Below are positions 48,401 through 56,028 of a stretch of 64,000 bases of DNA, in pieces. Both the position numbers and the translations under genes were made by a program. Source of the DNA: Kushneria phyllosphaerae (GTDB lineage: Bacteria > Pseudomonadota > Gammaproteobacteria > Pseudomonadales > Halomonadaceae); assembly GCF_900312995.1 (NCBI RefSeq), contig NZ_ONZI01000004.1, positions 496,001 to 560,000 of the forward strand, written 5' to 3'. The notes below the pieces were generated by a model. It was given only the letters and a program-made list of their open reading frames with translations, was not told the origin of the DNA and did not search any database. Positions within the stretch are counted from its first letter, which is position 1. Each line of letters opens with the position of its first letter.

Positions 48401-51277
48401 TATCAGTGTGTGACCGATCAAATGGCCGGCACGATTGGTGATCGCCGGCGCATTGATGGCCAGCAGTCCGGCGGCCTGAATCTGGCCGCTATCATTGTTG
48501 AGCGTCTGGCGGGCGCGAACCTGGGCGTTATTGACAAGTGCTGCGATCAGACCGCCCTGGTTGGCTTTAATCGACTCGGCATCCAGCGTGAGTGCATTGC
48601 CGGCCAGGGTGCCGCTATTGTTGTTCAGGGCACCACTTGTGATGACCAGCAGATCGCCCTGCTGCGCGACGATACGCCCGGCGTTATTGCTCAGTGCCCC
48701 ATCACTGGTCAGAGTGATATCCCGAGCCGTGATGGTGCCTTCACTATTGTCGAGCGTACCGACATGAATGGCTGCGGCATCCGTGGCTTGCAGGTAGCCA
48801 CGGGTATTATCAAAACCATTTGTCGTCTTGAGGGTCAGTGCACCGTTTTCGGCACTGATGATTCCATCGCGGTTGGCAAGCGAAAGGCCGTTAATATCGA
48901 TTCGATCGGCCACCAGAGTGCCGGCGTCATTATCGATATTGCCGCCGGTGATGGTGAGCGCATCAAGTGCCTGCAGCTTGCCGCGCCGATTGGTGAGGCG
49001 ATCGCGGGCGGTGATATCGAGATCACCGCTGTCGGCGGAGACCAGGCCGTTATCGTTGTTGACGAAAGTGCCTGTCTCAAGCGAGACGCGACGGCCGCGC
49101 AGGGTGCCGCCGGTATTGTCCAGGGCCTCCTTGATGCCCGCCGTCAGCACGCCATCGCTGACAATGCGACCACTCTGGTTGTCCAGCGCGTGCTCGACGC
49201 CCAGCGTGATCAGTCGGGCCATGAGAGACCCCTGCCGGTTGGTCAGGTCACCGGCAGTGAGGCGAAGGGCCTGATGGACGGACTGGAGCCGGCCATGGTC
49301 GTTATCCAGCAGACCGGCTACGGTGACATCAAGATCGCCCTGCTGGGCACTGACCGTGCCGCCGCGGTTGCGCAGCGTGCCAGCAGTCACGGTGACGGTA
49401 TCGGCGATTAGCGTGCCGCGATCGTTGTTGAGTTCTCCAGCCGTCAGCGCCAGCGTCTTTTGGGCCTGAACCTTCCCGCCGGCATTGTTGAGCTGCTGGC
49501 GTGCAACAACAGCGGCATTACCCGCTCCGGCCGAGATCAGCCCGTCGGCATTGTCCAGCGTATCGGTATCAAGTGTGAGCGACTCGCCAATCAGCTGACC
49601 CTGGTGGTTGATTAGCTCACTGCTCTGGACGTTGAGCGGCGCGGCGGCCTGCAACTGTCCAGCGCTATTGTCGATCTGATCAAATACCAGTGCCGCATCG
49701 CCACTTGCCGCACCGATGAGTCCACCCTCGCGGTTGGTCACATAACGGCCGGCCAGGCGCAGCGATTCGGCCTGCAGCGTCCCCCGGTCGTTGAACAGTG
49801 TGTCGGCGCGTAGCTCCAGCGCGCCTTCATTGAGGACAAACCGGCCATCACGGTTATCCAACCGGATCAGGTCCAGCGTGACGTCCTGACCTTTGCCGAA
49901 CTGCAGGGTGCCACGGTTGGTGACAGCCGGCGCCTGAAGCTCCAGCGCCTGCTCGGCAGCGATCAGAGCATCATTCTGGCCGTTGGTCAGCGCAGCCGTT
50001 GCAAGCGTGATCCGGCGCCCCTGCAGGGTGCCGGTGTTGCCGACGGCCTCCTCGGCGTGGACATTGACCTCATCGGCCAGCAGCTGGCCGCGGTTGTCCA
50101 GCTGTCTGGCGTGCGCCTGCAGGGTCTGACTGGCCTCCAGACGACCACGGTTGTCGATCCGATCGGCGCTGATATCAAGCCGGCGGTCATCGATGTGCTG
50201 ATCCCCTTCGATGCCGGCAATGACCTGCCCCTGCTGGGTTAGCGTTTTGCCTGCGGTCAGGGTGGTGTCGCCGCCGCTGGAGAGGTTGCCGTAAAGGCCC
50301 ATGGCTTCCCGGGCCTTCAGGCGAACGTCCCTGCCGGCATGCTGGCTGCCCTGTGTCTCGATGGCCGTCGCCCGGGCGGCAATATCGCGCTGTGCGGCGG
50401 CATTGGTCAGCGCAAGATGGCCCTGGGTGTCGATGGTGATATCACCGGTAGTGGCAGCCATGTCACCGGCCAGACGCACCCCCACGCCGGCCTCCGTGCC
50501 CACCAGGTGAATACTGCCGGCATACATGGCGCCCAGTGCCGAGGCATCAATCGCCAGTGCCGGGGTGTCATCGTTACCCTTGCGGGCGGTCGCGGCCAGA
50601 GAGTCGGCATCCACATTGTTGCGGCCGGTGACGATATTAAGCTCGCGAGCATGCAACTCGCCGTTGAGTTTTGCCGCACGGGTGACGATATCAAACTGGT
50701 CGACTTCACTGGCATCAAGCCCCAGGCCTTCGATGGTGACCTGCCCCTGATCAACGGCAAAGTGATCGAGCTCACCACCTTCGATCATCGGCTTGCCGGT
50801 CGAGAGGGTGACGCGGGGACTATTGATAAAACCGCAGCCGTTACAGGTAATGCCGTAAGGGTTGGCGACCACCACATTGGCGGCCTGCCCGGCGACCTCG
50901 GTATACCCCTTGAGCTGACTGGCACGCCCGCCGTTGACCTCGTTGACAATCAGCTGCGCGGCCTGCCCTTTCAGATTAGGGTTGCCCACAATGATGCCAC
51001 CGAGCTTCGTTGACTGAAGCTTGTCGGTGGCATTGTTGAGAATCACGCCTTCCTTGCCGACATTGTAATCACTGAAGGTATTGTGCGAGAGGCCGCGGCC
51101 GTTGGGTGTGGCAATATCCACCACCGGCACGCCGTTGCCGGCCTTGTCCATTGCCGTATTGCCACCGGCTCGGCCATCAATGGTAATACCATCGGCCATG
51201 ACAATGACCGGCTGCCAGAACAGGGCATTAATCAGAACATGGGCCAAAAGACGACCCGCAAAACCTTGCACCTTCAT
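42428..51277 (-). CDS. CdiA/FhaB-like two-partner-secretion exoprotein with a GHSLG (lipase-like) C-terminal module
   Basis: 2949-residue secreted filament. Signal peptide to about residue 28, then the TPS secretion domain with VVANPYGITCNGCGFIN. Next come dozens of LDNxxG / LNNxxG beta-helix repeats (about 300-1600) and a low-GC segment at about 1613-1896. A conserved ETNPEFTSADRL...GSDYLLGKL region follows, then a second repeat array rich in LxAGxD (about 2020-2600). An Ala/Gly-rich DUF637-like pretoxin region precedes a C-terminal module from about 2800. That module carries GHSLG (Ser2863), with D2904 or D2918 and H2929 as possible triad partners. No VENN motif was found. The gene lies between its TpsB partner and a putative immunity gene. 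Contact-dependent inhibition is the likely role; adhesion is the alternative. Confidence 0.9.
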   Translation of the reverse strand: MKVQGFAGRLLAHVLINALFWQPVIVMADGITIDGRAGGNTAMDKAGNGVPVVDIATPNGRGLSHNTFSDYNVGKEGVILNNATDKLQSTKLGGIIVGNPNLKGQAAQLIVNEVNGGRASQLKGYTEVAGQAANVVVANPYGITCNGCGFINSPRVTLSTGKPMIEGGELDHFAVDQGQVTIEGLGLDASEVDQFDIVTRAAKLNGELHARELNIVTGRNNVDADSLAATARKGNDDTPALAIDASALGAMYAGSIHLVGTEAGVGVRLAGDMAATTGDITIDTQGHLALTNAAAQRDIAARATAIETQGSQHAGRDVRLKAREAMGLYGNLSSGGDTTLTAGKTLTQQGQVIAGIEGDQHIDDRRLDISADRIDNRGRLEASQTLQAHARQLDNRGQLLADEVNVHAEEAVGNTGTLQGRRITLATAALTNGQNDALIAAEQALELQAPAVTNRGTLQFGKGQDVTLDLIRLDNRDGRFVLNEGALELRADTLFNDRGTLQAESLRLAGRYVTNREGGLIGAASGDAALVFDQIDNSAGQLQAAAPLNVQSSELINHQGQLIGESLTLDTDTLDNADGLISAGAGNAAVVARQQLNNAGGKVQAQKTLALTAGELNNDRGTLIADTVTVTAGTLRNRGGTVSAQQGDLDVTVAGLLDNDHGRLQSVHQALRLTAGDLTNRQGSLMARLITLGVEHALDNQSGRIVSDGVLTAGIKEALDNTGGTLRGRRVSLETGTFVNNDNGLVSADSGDLDITARDRLTNRRGKLQALDALTITGGNIDNDAGTLVADRIDINGLSLANRDGIISAENGALTLKTTNGFDNTRGYLQATDAAAIHVGTLDNSEGTITARDITLTSDGALSNNAGRIVAQQGDLLVITSGALNNNSGTLAGNALTLDAESIKANQGGLIAALVNNAQVRARQTLNNDSGQIQAAGLLAINAPAITNRAGHLIGHTLILAGETLDNSEDGLVSAEQGNAMLTLARLLNNTNGRLQADKGTFSLAGGGQLTNQQGMALADQLDIDMGAFDNRRGQLVGERLNLQADSVDNGDGGLIAAGEQGAILTLASLANDRGQIQSDGRLDITATTLDNTRGVLLADRLDLKSARLINDSGSMLANAGGIALTLSGEARNRQGMIDSDGGNVTIENVGQAFDNHGGSISGNVLDISTGSVDNSGNGQLAGQQIRFIGLKTLDNAGGRILAGSDGLAVEAEQLDNRAGVLQGDHVSLVGRQLNNGDNGLIASLNGTLKAVFTQTLDNRNGRMIANGLLDIDPPRVDNRNGQMAGDTIRLEAGTLDNGGGIIEAQKGLALNVDTLNNRSGSLRALGGDTSDLQVAGALDNTQGNIELASRDARIEASSLNNTRGQIVHAGSGLFTLLLKSLNNSGGSLQGTGSAKANIDRINNTGQWQFNGPLSLSTLNALTLAGSDSINSADTLTLEATSLDNRGELLANGNLIFKSTGDITNRGLISAQRQLNVTGRNLTQSDGRIASGAGAIYRLSGTLDNLGRLTGNGDIDLQAREINNRGTLGSQKNLRLVSQGAINNQADTLLFAGGDMTLRGTRLYNRYGDLYSRGDLDFERDDKGGYADSLENRSGTIEAEGDIRLRVNSLLNTRDVFETEVYHAGRYIDYTAYRITRRHYWTGKECNLGCWTGNDYSYEYDYNVIDVYKNKIINDSPAAKIFSGNNVFLKSKKVENLNSLIAASGSMDIVSNMLENSGSSAESYTKTKRYVSNKNVVTGNFGGGAGSSTRVSIGEVTDTTLDPMAENIEEFNKNNGKDTSGNDLDLPSFVVKENFVSGETITSESGGLAPAILQVGGKLHVSATSYIQNGAINENAFAQVAEKNIQADRNVPLNDVVFTINARSTPVSAVQPEGNAKVNSRKTSEEALNSGYKSFDERGHIAAPAIATRSTLIPLSFVPVDYSAFNFERVSPTTLSSFRLPKGQYGLFVRNKSPDSHYLIETNPEFTSADRLMGSDYLLGKLDYTSDGAYKLLGDGRYESRLIRDAVQAQTGSRFLDDNIQNDYDQYLYLMNNAIAASDELHLTAGVSLTPSQTAALTHDIVWMEEQEVGGETVLAPVLYLAQVDARNVRGSSLIQGRDIDLIAGGDLTNVGTIRASNNLTANSGSSILQGGLMAAGNNLELTATDDIRNSLAGEIRGRQVDLTTLKGDIVNDRLAVTAGYNKSYSSYIDQGGLISAGENLTVSAGRDVINLSDIRSEGTLSLSAARDVVVQGVEDISHQEAGLGSYRKSVTDSTSQLGASIRSNGDAELVSGRDVVVSASDINSGAGLTVAAGRDISVVSRVDTADSESRRGKSREVAERSKQVGSELTAEGAMDLRAGNDLALVASTARSESDLTATAGNDIRILSAENRQNDELHYRSSRTKKDVINTTTRQQGSQLTAGNNLTLVADNDLTAQASQIKAGDQAYLIGGNDVQLIAANDQDYYFYQKKKKSGGLVSSKKMKRDEVTDTRAVGTTVESGGDLAIVSGNDQVYQKARLDAGNNLTLSSGGDITFAGAMDTHSESHEKSKSNWAWQSAKGKGNTDETLRQSELVAQGQLAINAANSVNIDVRDIDQQSVSQTIDAMVAAEPELAWLKQAEAQGDVDWRQVKEIHDGWDYKQSGVSPAVGMAVAIIAAAATSGAASSAIGMLSGATTAATATTATSVWAAGTTAAVSGWANAALSGAIAGAVGAAAGAASQGQDWQDPALHGAITGGLANYLAAGTYYGNPLSKATDLGQQVSQGALLDAGKVVGGVAMQKTYSRIAEKLAKGVGLNAEELNWVLMAGSIAGDQLPGIGNRYKSDDQEFTLTYFKGARGFMDSGLPGVPFNLIDSALGYQGLPDTSVRAYLMDQGFGGELTGHSLGTLTSNYLVSNGLVERAELFSLPFGNVAAPGAHLTIGSGDLINGGYFGKFFNPDAIVAPLTPSQHPFNNYKAFVDDNPQLYPKDY
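42431..42880 (-). other. Lower-GC C-terminal toxin-like module of the exoprotein
   Basis: Rows here are about 45-48 percent GC by hand count (27/60 at 42721-42780, 29/60 at 42781-42840) against 58 percent at 42901-42960. The drop coincides with residues 2800-2949, where the serine-hydrolase motif lies, and with the position of exchangeable CdiA-CT modules. Confidence 0.55.
45590..46440 (-). other. Low-GC insert in the exoprotein gene, candidate receptor-binding region
   Basis: GC falls to 18 percent in one row (11/60 at 46261-46320) inside an otherwise GC-rich gene, and recovers abruptly on both sides. It encodes residues about 1613-1896, which lack the LDNxxG repeat and are rich in Asn, Lys, Tyr and Ser, with a CNLGC pair. 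In E. coli CdiA the receptor-binding domain lies at this relative position between the two FHA repeat arrays. Confidence 0.6.
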
Positions 51278-51370
51278 GTGACTGTTCCCTGTTTTTTCTT
51301 CTGTTTAATACGTTGTGGCAGTTCACTCATGAGAGCTGTCGGCAATCGCGCCTCTTCGGGCGCTGATCAC

Positions 51371-53092
51371 CTAGAAATAAAGATCGGCACTCAGGTAGAC
51401 CGGCGTTTCCCGCTCCGGGAAGGCCCGCGGGCGCTCCAGCGAGTGGGCAAAACCGGCATGCACGGCCAGATGTCGACCGCTTAATCCAATCTCGGCGGCC
51501 CAGCCGGTCATGCACCCGCTGAGACCGTCGGTGTAACGCGAGCCTTGGATCACGCCCTGGTCATAGGCCAGAGTCAGATCCAGAGCATTGAATAACGGCT
51601 GAGCCAGCGGGCCTTCCAATGGCTGCAGCCAGCTGACCTGGTTGCGCCAGTAGGCGCCGCTGTCACCGGAAAGCGTCTGATTCTTGAAGCCGCGCACCGA
51701 GCTGGCACCGCCTAGGCTCAGACGTACCGGGCTGTAGAGCACGTCATCGCTGTGCTGGGCATTGGCAAGGCTGAGAAAACGAAAGTGCTGATCGTGAAGT
51801 TCGAAGGGCTGCAGGTAGCTCAGGGTCAGGGTGGTCTTGTCATACTGGGCGTGCGGTGCGCCGGACGTGGTGTCCTGGTCATGCTGGGCACCCATGAGGG
51901 TCACCCCCTTCTGCCAGCCGGCATCGATATTAATCAGCGCCGAGCCCAGCCGACGGCCGTGGTTGATGCCCAACGCCAGTTCACTGAGCTGCTGACTGCT
52001 GACATCAATGCGGGAGTGGTCGATATAGTTGCGGGTGGAGATGCGGCTCAACCCCATACTGGCAGATGTCTTGCTGACGCTGTCACGCCATAAAAGTCGT
52101 TCGGCCTGCAGCTGATGGCGCTCGCTGGCACCGTCTAGGCGAAAGAAGAAGCCATTGGCCTCGGCGCGGGAGCGGTAGTCACTCTTGCTGTAGCTGTAGC
52201 TGAAGGTCCACCAGCCGTAAGGCAGGCTGTAGGCAAGATATCGATTGCCGGAGCGGTGCTCGTGATTGCCGCTGGCATCCTCTCCGAATCGGGTCACAAG
52301 CTGATCGGCCAGCCCCAGCGGGCTATCGATATCCAGCCCAATGCCCCATTGCTGCTCGCCGGTGCTCTCATCGCCATCGTTGCTGCGGGACAGCGTCATG
52401 CGCCACGGTTTTTGTGCCTGAGTTTCCACCTGTACGCGGGAGCCGCCGATCTCGTCACCGGGCAACATCTGAAGGGTGGACTGGCGTGACGGCAACCGAT
52501 TGAGCTGATCGATCATCTGCTCGAGCGCGCGCAGGTTGAGATGCTCTCCCGCTTCTGTCGGGGCGCTCATCTGCAGCTCTCGTGCTGAGGGACTTCCTTC
52601 CTGTCCCTCAATGGACTCAATGCGCCCTTCGGCGATCACCACGCGCAGCTGGCCGCCGCCTAAATCCTGGGGCGGCAGATAGGCACGTGAGGTGATGTAG
52701 CCGCGGTCAACGTAGGCCTGAGTGATATGACGCAGCAGCTCATTGAGATCATCAAGGGCGACACAGTGATCGATGATCGGTAACAGCAGCTGACGGCGCG
52801 TCTCGAGATCCAGCAGCGTCATGCCATCCAGATGGACGGCGTCGATCGGGAAACACTGATTGCTTTCAGGCACAGGAGAGGCGGTCACCGCATCGCTATC
52901 GCCGGGAAGCTGTTGCAGGGCTTCCAGCCGGCGGGCCTGCTCATCCAGCAGACGCGACTGCTGATCACGATTGAGGTTACGGCTGGCAGGATCGGCACCG
53001 GGTGTCACGGGCACATCGGCAGCCTGTACGGTCGGAAGCAGGAGTAATAACAGTACGCAGCCCAGGGCGTACTGTAGAAGACGTGAAAACAT
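51371..53092 (-). CDS. TpsB-family outer-membrane transporter (CdiB/ShlB/FhaC type)
   Basis: 573-residue Omp85-superfamily pore that exports the adjacent exoprotein. Signal peptide of about 24 residues (ending TVQA), then a coiled N-terminal plug helix region, POTRA domains (CFPIDAVHLDGMTLLDLE and GGGQLRVVIAEGRI) and a 16-strand barrel. The L6 motif is SSVRGF and the final strand ends in phenylalanine (YLSADLYF), the BAM recognition signal. It is 93 bases upstream of the exoprotein gene on the same strand, the cdiB-cdiA order. Confidence 0.93.
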   Translation of the reverse strand: MFSRLLQYALGCVLLLLLLPTVQAADVPVTPGADPASRNLNRDQQSRLLDEQARRLEALQQLPGDSDAVTASPVPESNQCFPIDAVHLDGMTLLDLETRRQLLLPIIDHCVALDDLNELLRHITQAYVDRGYITSRAYLPPQDLGGGQLRVVIAEGRIESIEGQEGSPSARELQMSAPTEAGEHLNLRALEQMIDQLNRLPSRQSTLQMLPGDEIGGSRVQVETQAQKPWRMTLSRSNDGDESTGEQQWGIGLDIDSPLGLADQLVTRFGEDASGNHEHRSGNRYLAYSLPYGWWTFSYSYSKSDYRSRAEANGFFFRLDGASERHQLQAERLLWRDSVSKTSASMGLSRISTRNYIDHSRIDVSSQQLSELALGINHGRRLGSALINIDAGWQKGVTLMGAQHDQDTTSGAPHAQYDKTTLTLSYLQPFELHDQHFRFLSLANAQHSDDVLYSPVRLSLGGASSVRGFKNQTLSGDSGAYWRNQVSWLQPLEGPLAQPLFNALDLTLAYDQGVIQGSRYTDGLSGCMTGWAAEIGLSGRHLAVHAGFAHSLERPRAFPERETPVYLSADLYF

Positions 53093-53236
53093 TGGCCGTC
53101 AGCATTTCATCAGTGGATGCTTTATTACGGCCAAAAAATTAAAAACTTAAGTTGTTATTAAATCAAACTCTCTTAATTAAAGTTTATAGCCCGGCCGCCT
53201 TACGAATTTACTTATCTCAAAAGGGGTGGCGACCAC
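53093..53236. promoter_or_regulatory. AT-rich upstream region of the secretion locus
   Basis: Gap between moeB and tpsB with runs of A and T (53131-53190), much more AT-rich than the surroundings. On the minus strand TTGATT and TTAATT are 18 bases apart and could serve as -35/-10 for tpsB, but the match is weak. Such AT-rich promoters are often silenced by H-NS-like proteins in other bacteria; that is inference. Confidence 0.35.
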
Positions 53237-53266
53237 AAAAAAGCCGCGCTCAGGGCGCGGCTTTTA
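53237..53266 (-). terminator. Rho-independent terminator after moeB
   Basis: On the minus strand AAAAGCCGCGC-CCTGA-GCGCGGCTTTTTT forms a strong stem with a T run, 16 bases after the moeB stop. The A-rich other side gives it bidirectional potential. Confidence 0.88.
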
Positions 53267-53281
53267 CCATACGGTTTGTCT

Positions 53282-54031
53282 TTAAGCGCGCGATTGACAC
53301 ACCGGACAATGCAGATCACGCCCCAGCCCGAAGTGTCGCCACTGCCCGCTCAGACCATCAAAGGTGGAGAGCCCCTGGTGCGAGACACCGCAGCCGCTTA
53401 GAAGCTTTAACGCCTCAAGTGCCTGATAGCTGCCGATCATGCCAACCAGCGGGGCAATGACGCCGCTTTCGGCGCAGGTCAGTGCGTCGTCATCGGCACT
53501 GTCGCCGTAGAGACAGGCATAACACGGTGCAGTGGGGTCACGAACATCAAAAACGGCGAGCTGCCCCGAAAAACGAATGGCCGCGCCGGAGACCAGCGGC
53601 GTACCGGCCGCCACACAGGCGCGGTTAATGGCGTCCCGGGAATCAAACCGGTCCGTGCAGTCAAGCACGACATCGGCACGCGTTACGGCGTGCTGCAACG
53701 CCTCGCCCTGCAACCGCTCGGTAATGATCCGCGTCTGGCAGTGGCTGTTGATCGCGCTAATGCTTTCGGCGGCCGACTGCGCCTTGAAGCTGTCGATATC
53801 CGCCTCGCCATGGGCAATCTGACGCTGCAGGTTGGAAAGATCGACCCGGTCATCATCGGCCAGCGTGAGCGACCCCACGCCGGCGGCGGCCAGATACAGC
53901 GCGGCCGGTGACCCCAGCCCTCCCAGCCCGATAATCAACACATGACCTTCCATGATCCGGACCTGGCCCTCGTAATCAAGCTCACTCAGCATGATCTGGC
54001 GGCTATAGCGCAAAAGCTGGTCGTCGTTCAT
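53282..54031 (-). CDS. moeB: Molybdopterin-synthase adenylyltransferase MoeB
   Basis: Adenylates the C-terminus of MoaD (or ThiS in a ThiF-like role) for sulfur transfer in cofactor synthesis. The start at ATG 54031 has GGAGGG just upstream and gives 249 residues, the same as E. coli MoeB. Motifs: NTP-binding GLGGLGSPAALYLA, DRVDLSNLQRQ, DCTDRFDSR, and zinc ligands CYAC and CPVC. Overlaps prmC by four bases. ThiF is the alternative; with no thi or moa genes near, MoeB is preferred from length and motif fit. Confidence 0.88.
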   Translation of the reverse strand: MNDDQLLRYSRQIMLSELDYEGQVRIMEGHVLIIGLGGLGSPAALYLAAAGVGSLTLADDDRVDLSNLQRQIAHGEADIDSFKAQSAAESISAINSHCQTRIITERLQGEALQHAVTRADVVLDCTDRFDSRDAINRACVAAGTPLVSGAAIRFSGQLAVFDVRDPTAPCYACLYGDSADDDALTCAESGVIAPLVGMIGSYQALEALKLLSGCGVSHQGLSTFDGLSGQWRHFGLGRDLHCPVCQSRA

Positions 54032-54912
54032 GAGCCCTCCTGCCTGAGAGAATCCGATAATGGCGATGGCCATTGCCCCAGACTGACGCGCTCGCGCCCG
54101 CCAAGGTCCTGACAGGTGCTGACGCCGCCATAGCCGGCATCAAGCAGTGCCGCTCTTACCTCGCCGCCCTGCTGATGGCCGTGTTCCAGCAGCAGCCAGC
54201 CATCAGGTGCCAGAAAGTGGCGCGCGGTATCGATCAGATGCAACAGGTCAGCCATGCCATTTTGCCCGGCCACCAGCGCCGAGCGAGGTTCAAAGCGCAC
54301 GTCGCCCTGTCCCAGATGCACATCATGTTCGTCGATATAAGGGGGGTTGCTGACGATCAGCTCAAAGCGGGCTGCAGGTGGCAGCGCCGAAAAGAAGTTG
54401 CCCTCTTCAAAATGGGCATTGGTGATCCCCAGCGCATCGGCGTTGCGTCGTGCCAGAGCCACCGCGCCCGCCACGATATCGATGCCCGTGATCTGCCAGG
54501 CAGGGCGCTCAAAGGCCAGTGCCAGGGCAATGGCACCGCTGCCGGTCCCCAGGTCCAGCGCACGGGCGCCGTTGGCCGGCATGCGCCGCAGTGCCTGTTC
54601 AACCAGCGTTTCAGTATCCGGGCGTGGGATCAGGGTATGAGGCGAAACGGCCAGGCGCAGGCCAAAAAACTCACGATAGCCCAGCAACCAGGCCACCGGC
54701 TCGCCCTGCTGGCGGCGCTCGATCAGCGCATTAAAGCGCTCGAACTCGGCACCCTCCATCTCGCGATCTCCCCAGGTATACAACCAGGTGCGCGAACGTC
54801 CCAGCACGTGGGCCAGTAAAAGCTGAGCATCCAGGTGGGGCGTATTCGCGCCCTCGGTCGCGTGGCTGGCCAGACGGTTCACGGCGTCTGACAGGATCTG
54901 ATCAATACGCAT
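54028..54912 (-). CDS. prmC: Peptide chain release factor N5-glutamine methyltransferase PrmC
   Basis: Methylates the GGQ glutamine of RF1 and RF2. The start ATG 54912 gives 294 residues; the in-frame TTG at 54927 would add five. It contains the SAM motif LDLGTGSGAIALALA and the catalytic SNPPYID. Lies 24 bases downstream of prfA, its substrate gene, as in E. coli. Confidence 0.94.
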   Translation of the reverse strand: MRIDQILSDAVNRLASHATEGANTPHLDAQLLLAHVLGRSRTWLYTWGDREMEGAEFERFNALIERRQQGEPVAWLLGYREFFGLRLAVSPHTLIPRPDTETLVEQALRRMPANGARALDLGTGSGAIALALAFERPAWQITGIDIVAGAVALARRNADALGITNAHFEEGNFFSALPPAARFELIVSNPPYIDEHDVHLGQGDVRFEPRSALVAGQNGMADLLHLIDTARHFLAPDGWLLLEHGHQQGGEVRAALLDAGYGGVSTCQDLGGRERVSLGQWPSPLSDSLRQEGS

Positions 54913-54936
54913 GACAGTTCTTGTCAACCATACTCG

Positions 54937-56028
54937 TCAGCCGTTCTCACCGGTCATGGCCGCCAGCTGATCAGCCTGATACTCATGGACCAGCGGGTCG
55001 ATGATGTCATCAAGCGCCCCGGTCATGACTTCCCCGAGCTTGTAGAGCGTCAGGTTGATACGGTGGTCGGTTACCCGGCCCTGCGGGAAGTTATAGGTGC
55101 GAATGCGCTCACTGCGATCGCCCGAGCCTACCAGCGAGCGGCGCGTATCAGACTGCTGCTGATGTCGGGCGCTTTCGGCGCTCTGCTTGAGACGGGCGGC
55201 CAGCAGCGACATGGCGCGCGCACGGTTCTTGTGCTGGCTACGCTCGTCCTGACACTCGACCACGGTGCCGGTCGGCAGGTGGGTAATGCGGATCGCGGAA
55301 TCGGTGGTGTTGACGTGCTGACCGCCGGCGCCGCTGGCGCGAAAGGTATCTACGCGCAGATCGTTTGGGTTGAGCTCAACCTCGGCGACCTCATCGGCCT
55401 CGGCCATGACCGCCACGGTACAGGCCGAAGTGTGAATGCGCCCCTGAGATTCGGTCGCCGGCACCCGCTGCACGCGATGGGCACCGGATTCAAACTTGAG
55501 ACGGGCATAGATATCGCCACCGGCCACGCGGGCAATGACTTCCTTGAAGCCGCCCTGCTCACCATGGCTGGCACTGATGGTTTCCATCTTCCAGCCGCGG
55601 CTTTCGGCGTAGCGCGAATACATGCGAAAGAGATCGCCGGCAAAGAGTGCCGCTTCATCGCCGCCGGTGCCGGCACGCACCTCGAGATAGACACTGCGCT
55701 GATCGTCCGGGTCCTTCGGGATCAGAAGCTGCAGCAGCTGAGGTTCCAGGGCTTCAAGATGTTCATCGATCTCGACAATCTCGTCATGCGCCATGGCGCG
55801 CATGTCGGGGTCGCTGTCCTCGAGCATCTGATGGGCGCTGTCGCGATCGGCTTCCAGCGCGCGATAGCGGGCCCACTGACCGACCAGCGCTTCCAGATCG
55901 GAATACTCGCGCGAGTAGTTGCGAAATCGGGTTTGATCACCGATGACGCCCGGGTCGGAAAGCAGTCTGGAAAGTTCTTCGAAACGTTCGGCAAAGCCGT
56001 CAAGACGGTCTCTGAGCGAGGCCTTCAT
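54937..56028 (-). CDS. prfA: Peptide chain release factor 1
   Basis: Terminates translation at UAA and UAG. The codon-recognition tripeptide PAT is at residues 190-192 (in [10 protein letters not shown]), identifying RF1 rather than RF2. The hydrolysis motif GGQ is at 235-237. The 363 residues are full length and the gene has no programmed frameshift. Overlaps hemA by four bases. Confidence 0.97.
   Translation of the reverse strand: MKASLRDRLDGFAERFEELSRLLSDPGVIGDQTRFRNYSREYSDLEALVGQWARYRALEADRDSAHQMLEDSDPDMRAMAHDEIVEIDEHLEALEPQLLQLLIPKDPDDQRSVYLEVRAGTGGDEAALFAGDLFRMYSRYAESRGWKMETISASHGEQGGFKEVIARVAGGDIYARLKFESGAHRVQRVPATESQGRIHTSACTVAVMAEADEVAEVELNPNDLRVDTFRASGAGGQHVNTTDSAIRITHLPTGTVVECQDERSQHKNRARAMSLLAARLKQSAESARHQQQSDTRRSLVGSGDRSERIRTYNFPQGRVTDHRINLTLYKLGEVMTGALDDIIDPLVHEYQADQLAAMTGENG

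Noticed and set aside
48410..49411. Long plus-strand open frames (333 codons here, 214 at 43436, 224 at 50339) opposite the exoprotein gene
   Set aside because: They are antisense shadows of the repetitive GC-rich LDNxxG coding sequence, show no start context and no recognisable fold, and the minus-strand gene is clearly real.
46500..50200. Repetitive GTTATCCAG/GTTGTCCAG-type units considered as a CRISPR or tandem DNA repeat
   Set aside because: The units are coding versions of the LDN motif with variable spacing and sequence, in frame with the exoprotein; no constant repeat plus unique spacer structure.
41454..53281. Prophage or insertion-sequence origin for the accessory island
   Set aside because: No integrase, transposase, terminal inverted repeat, attachment-site duplication or tRNA boundary was seen; only a helicase scrap remains.
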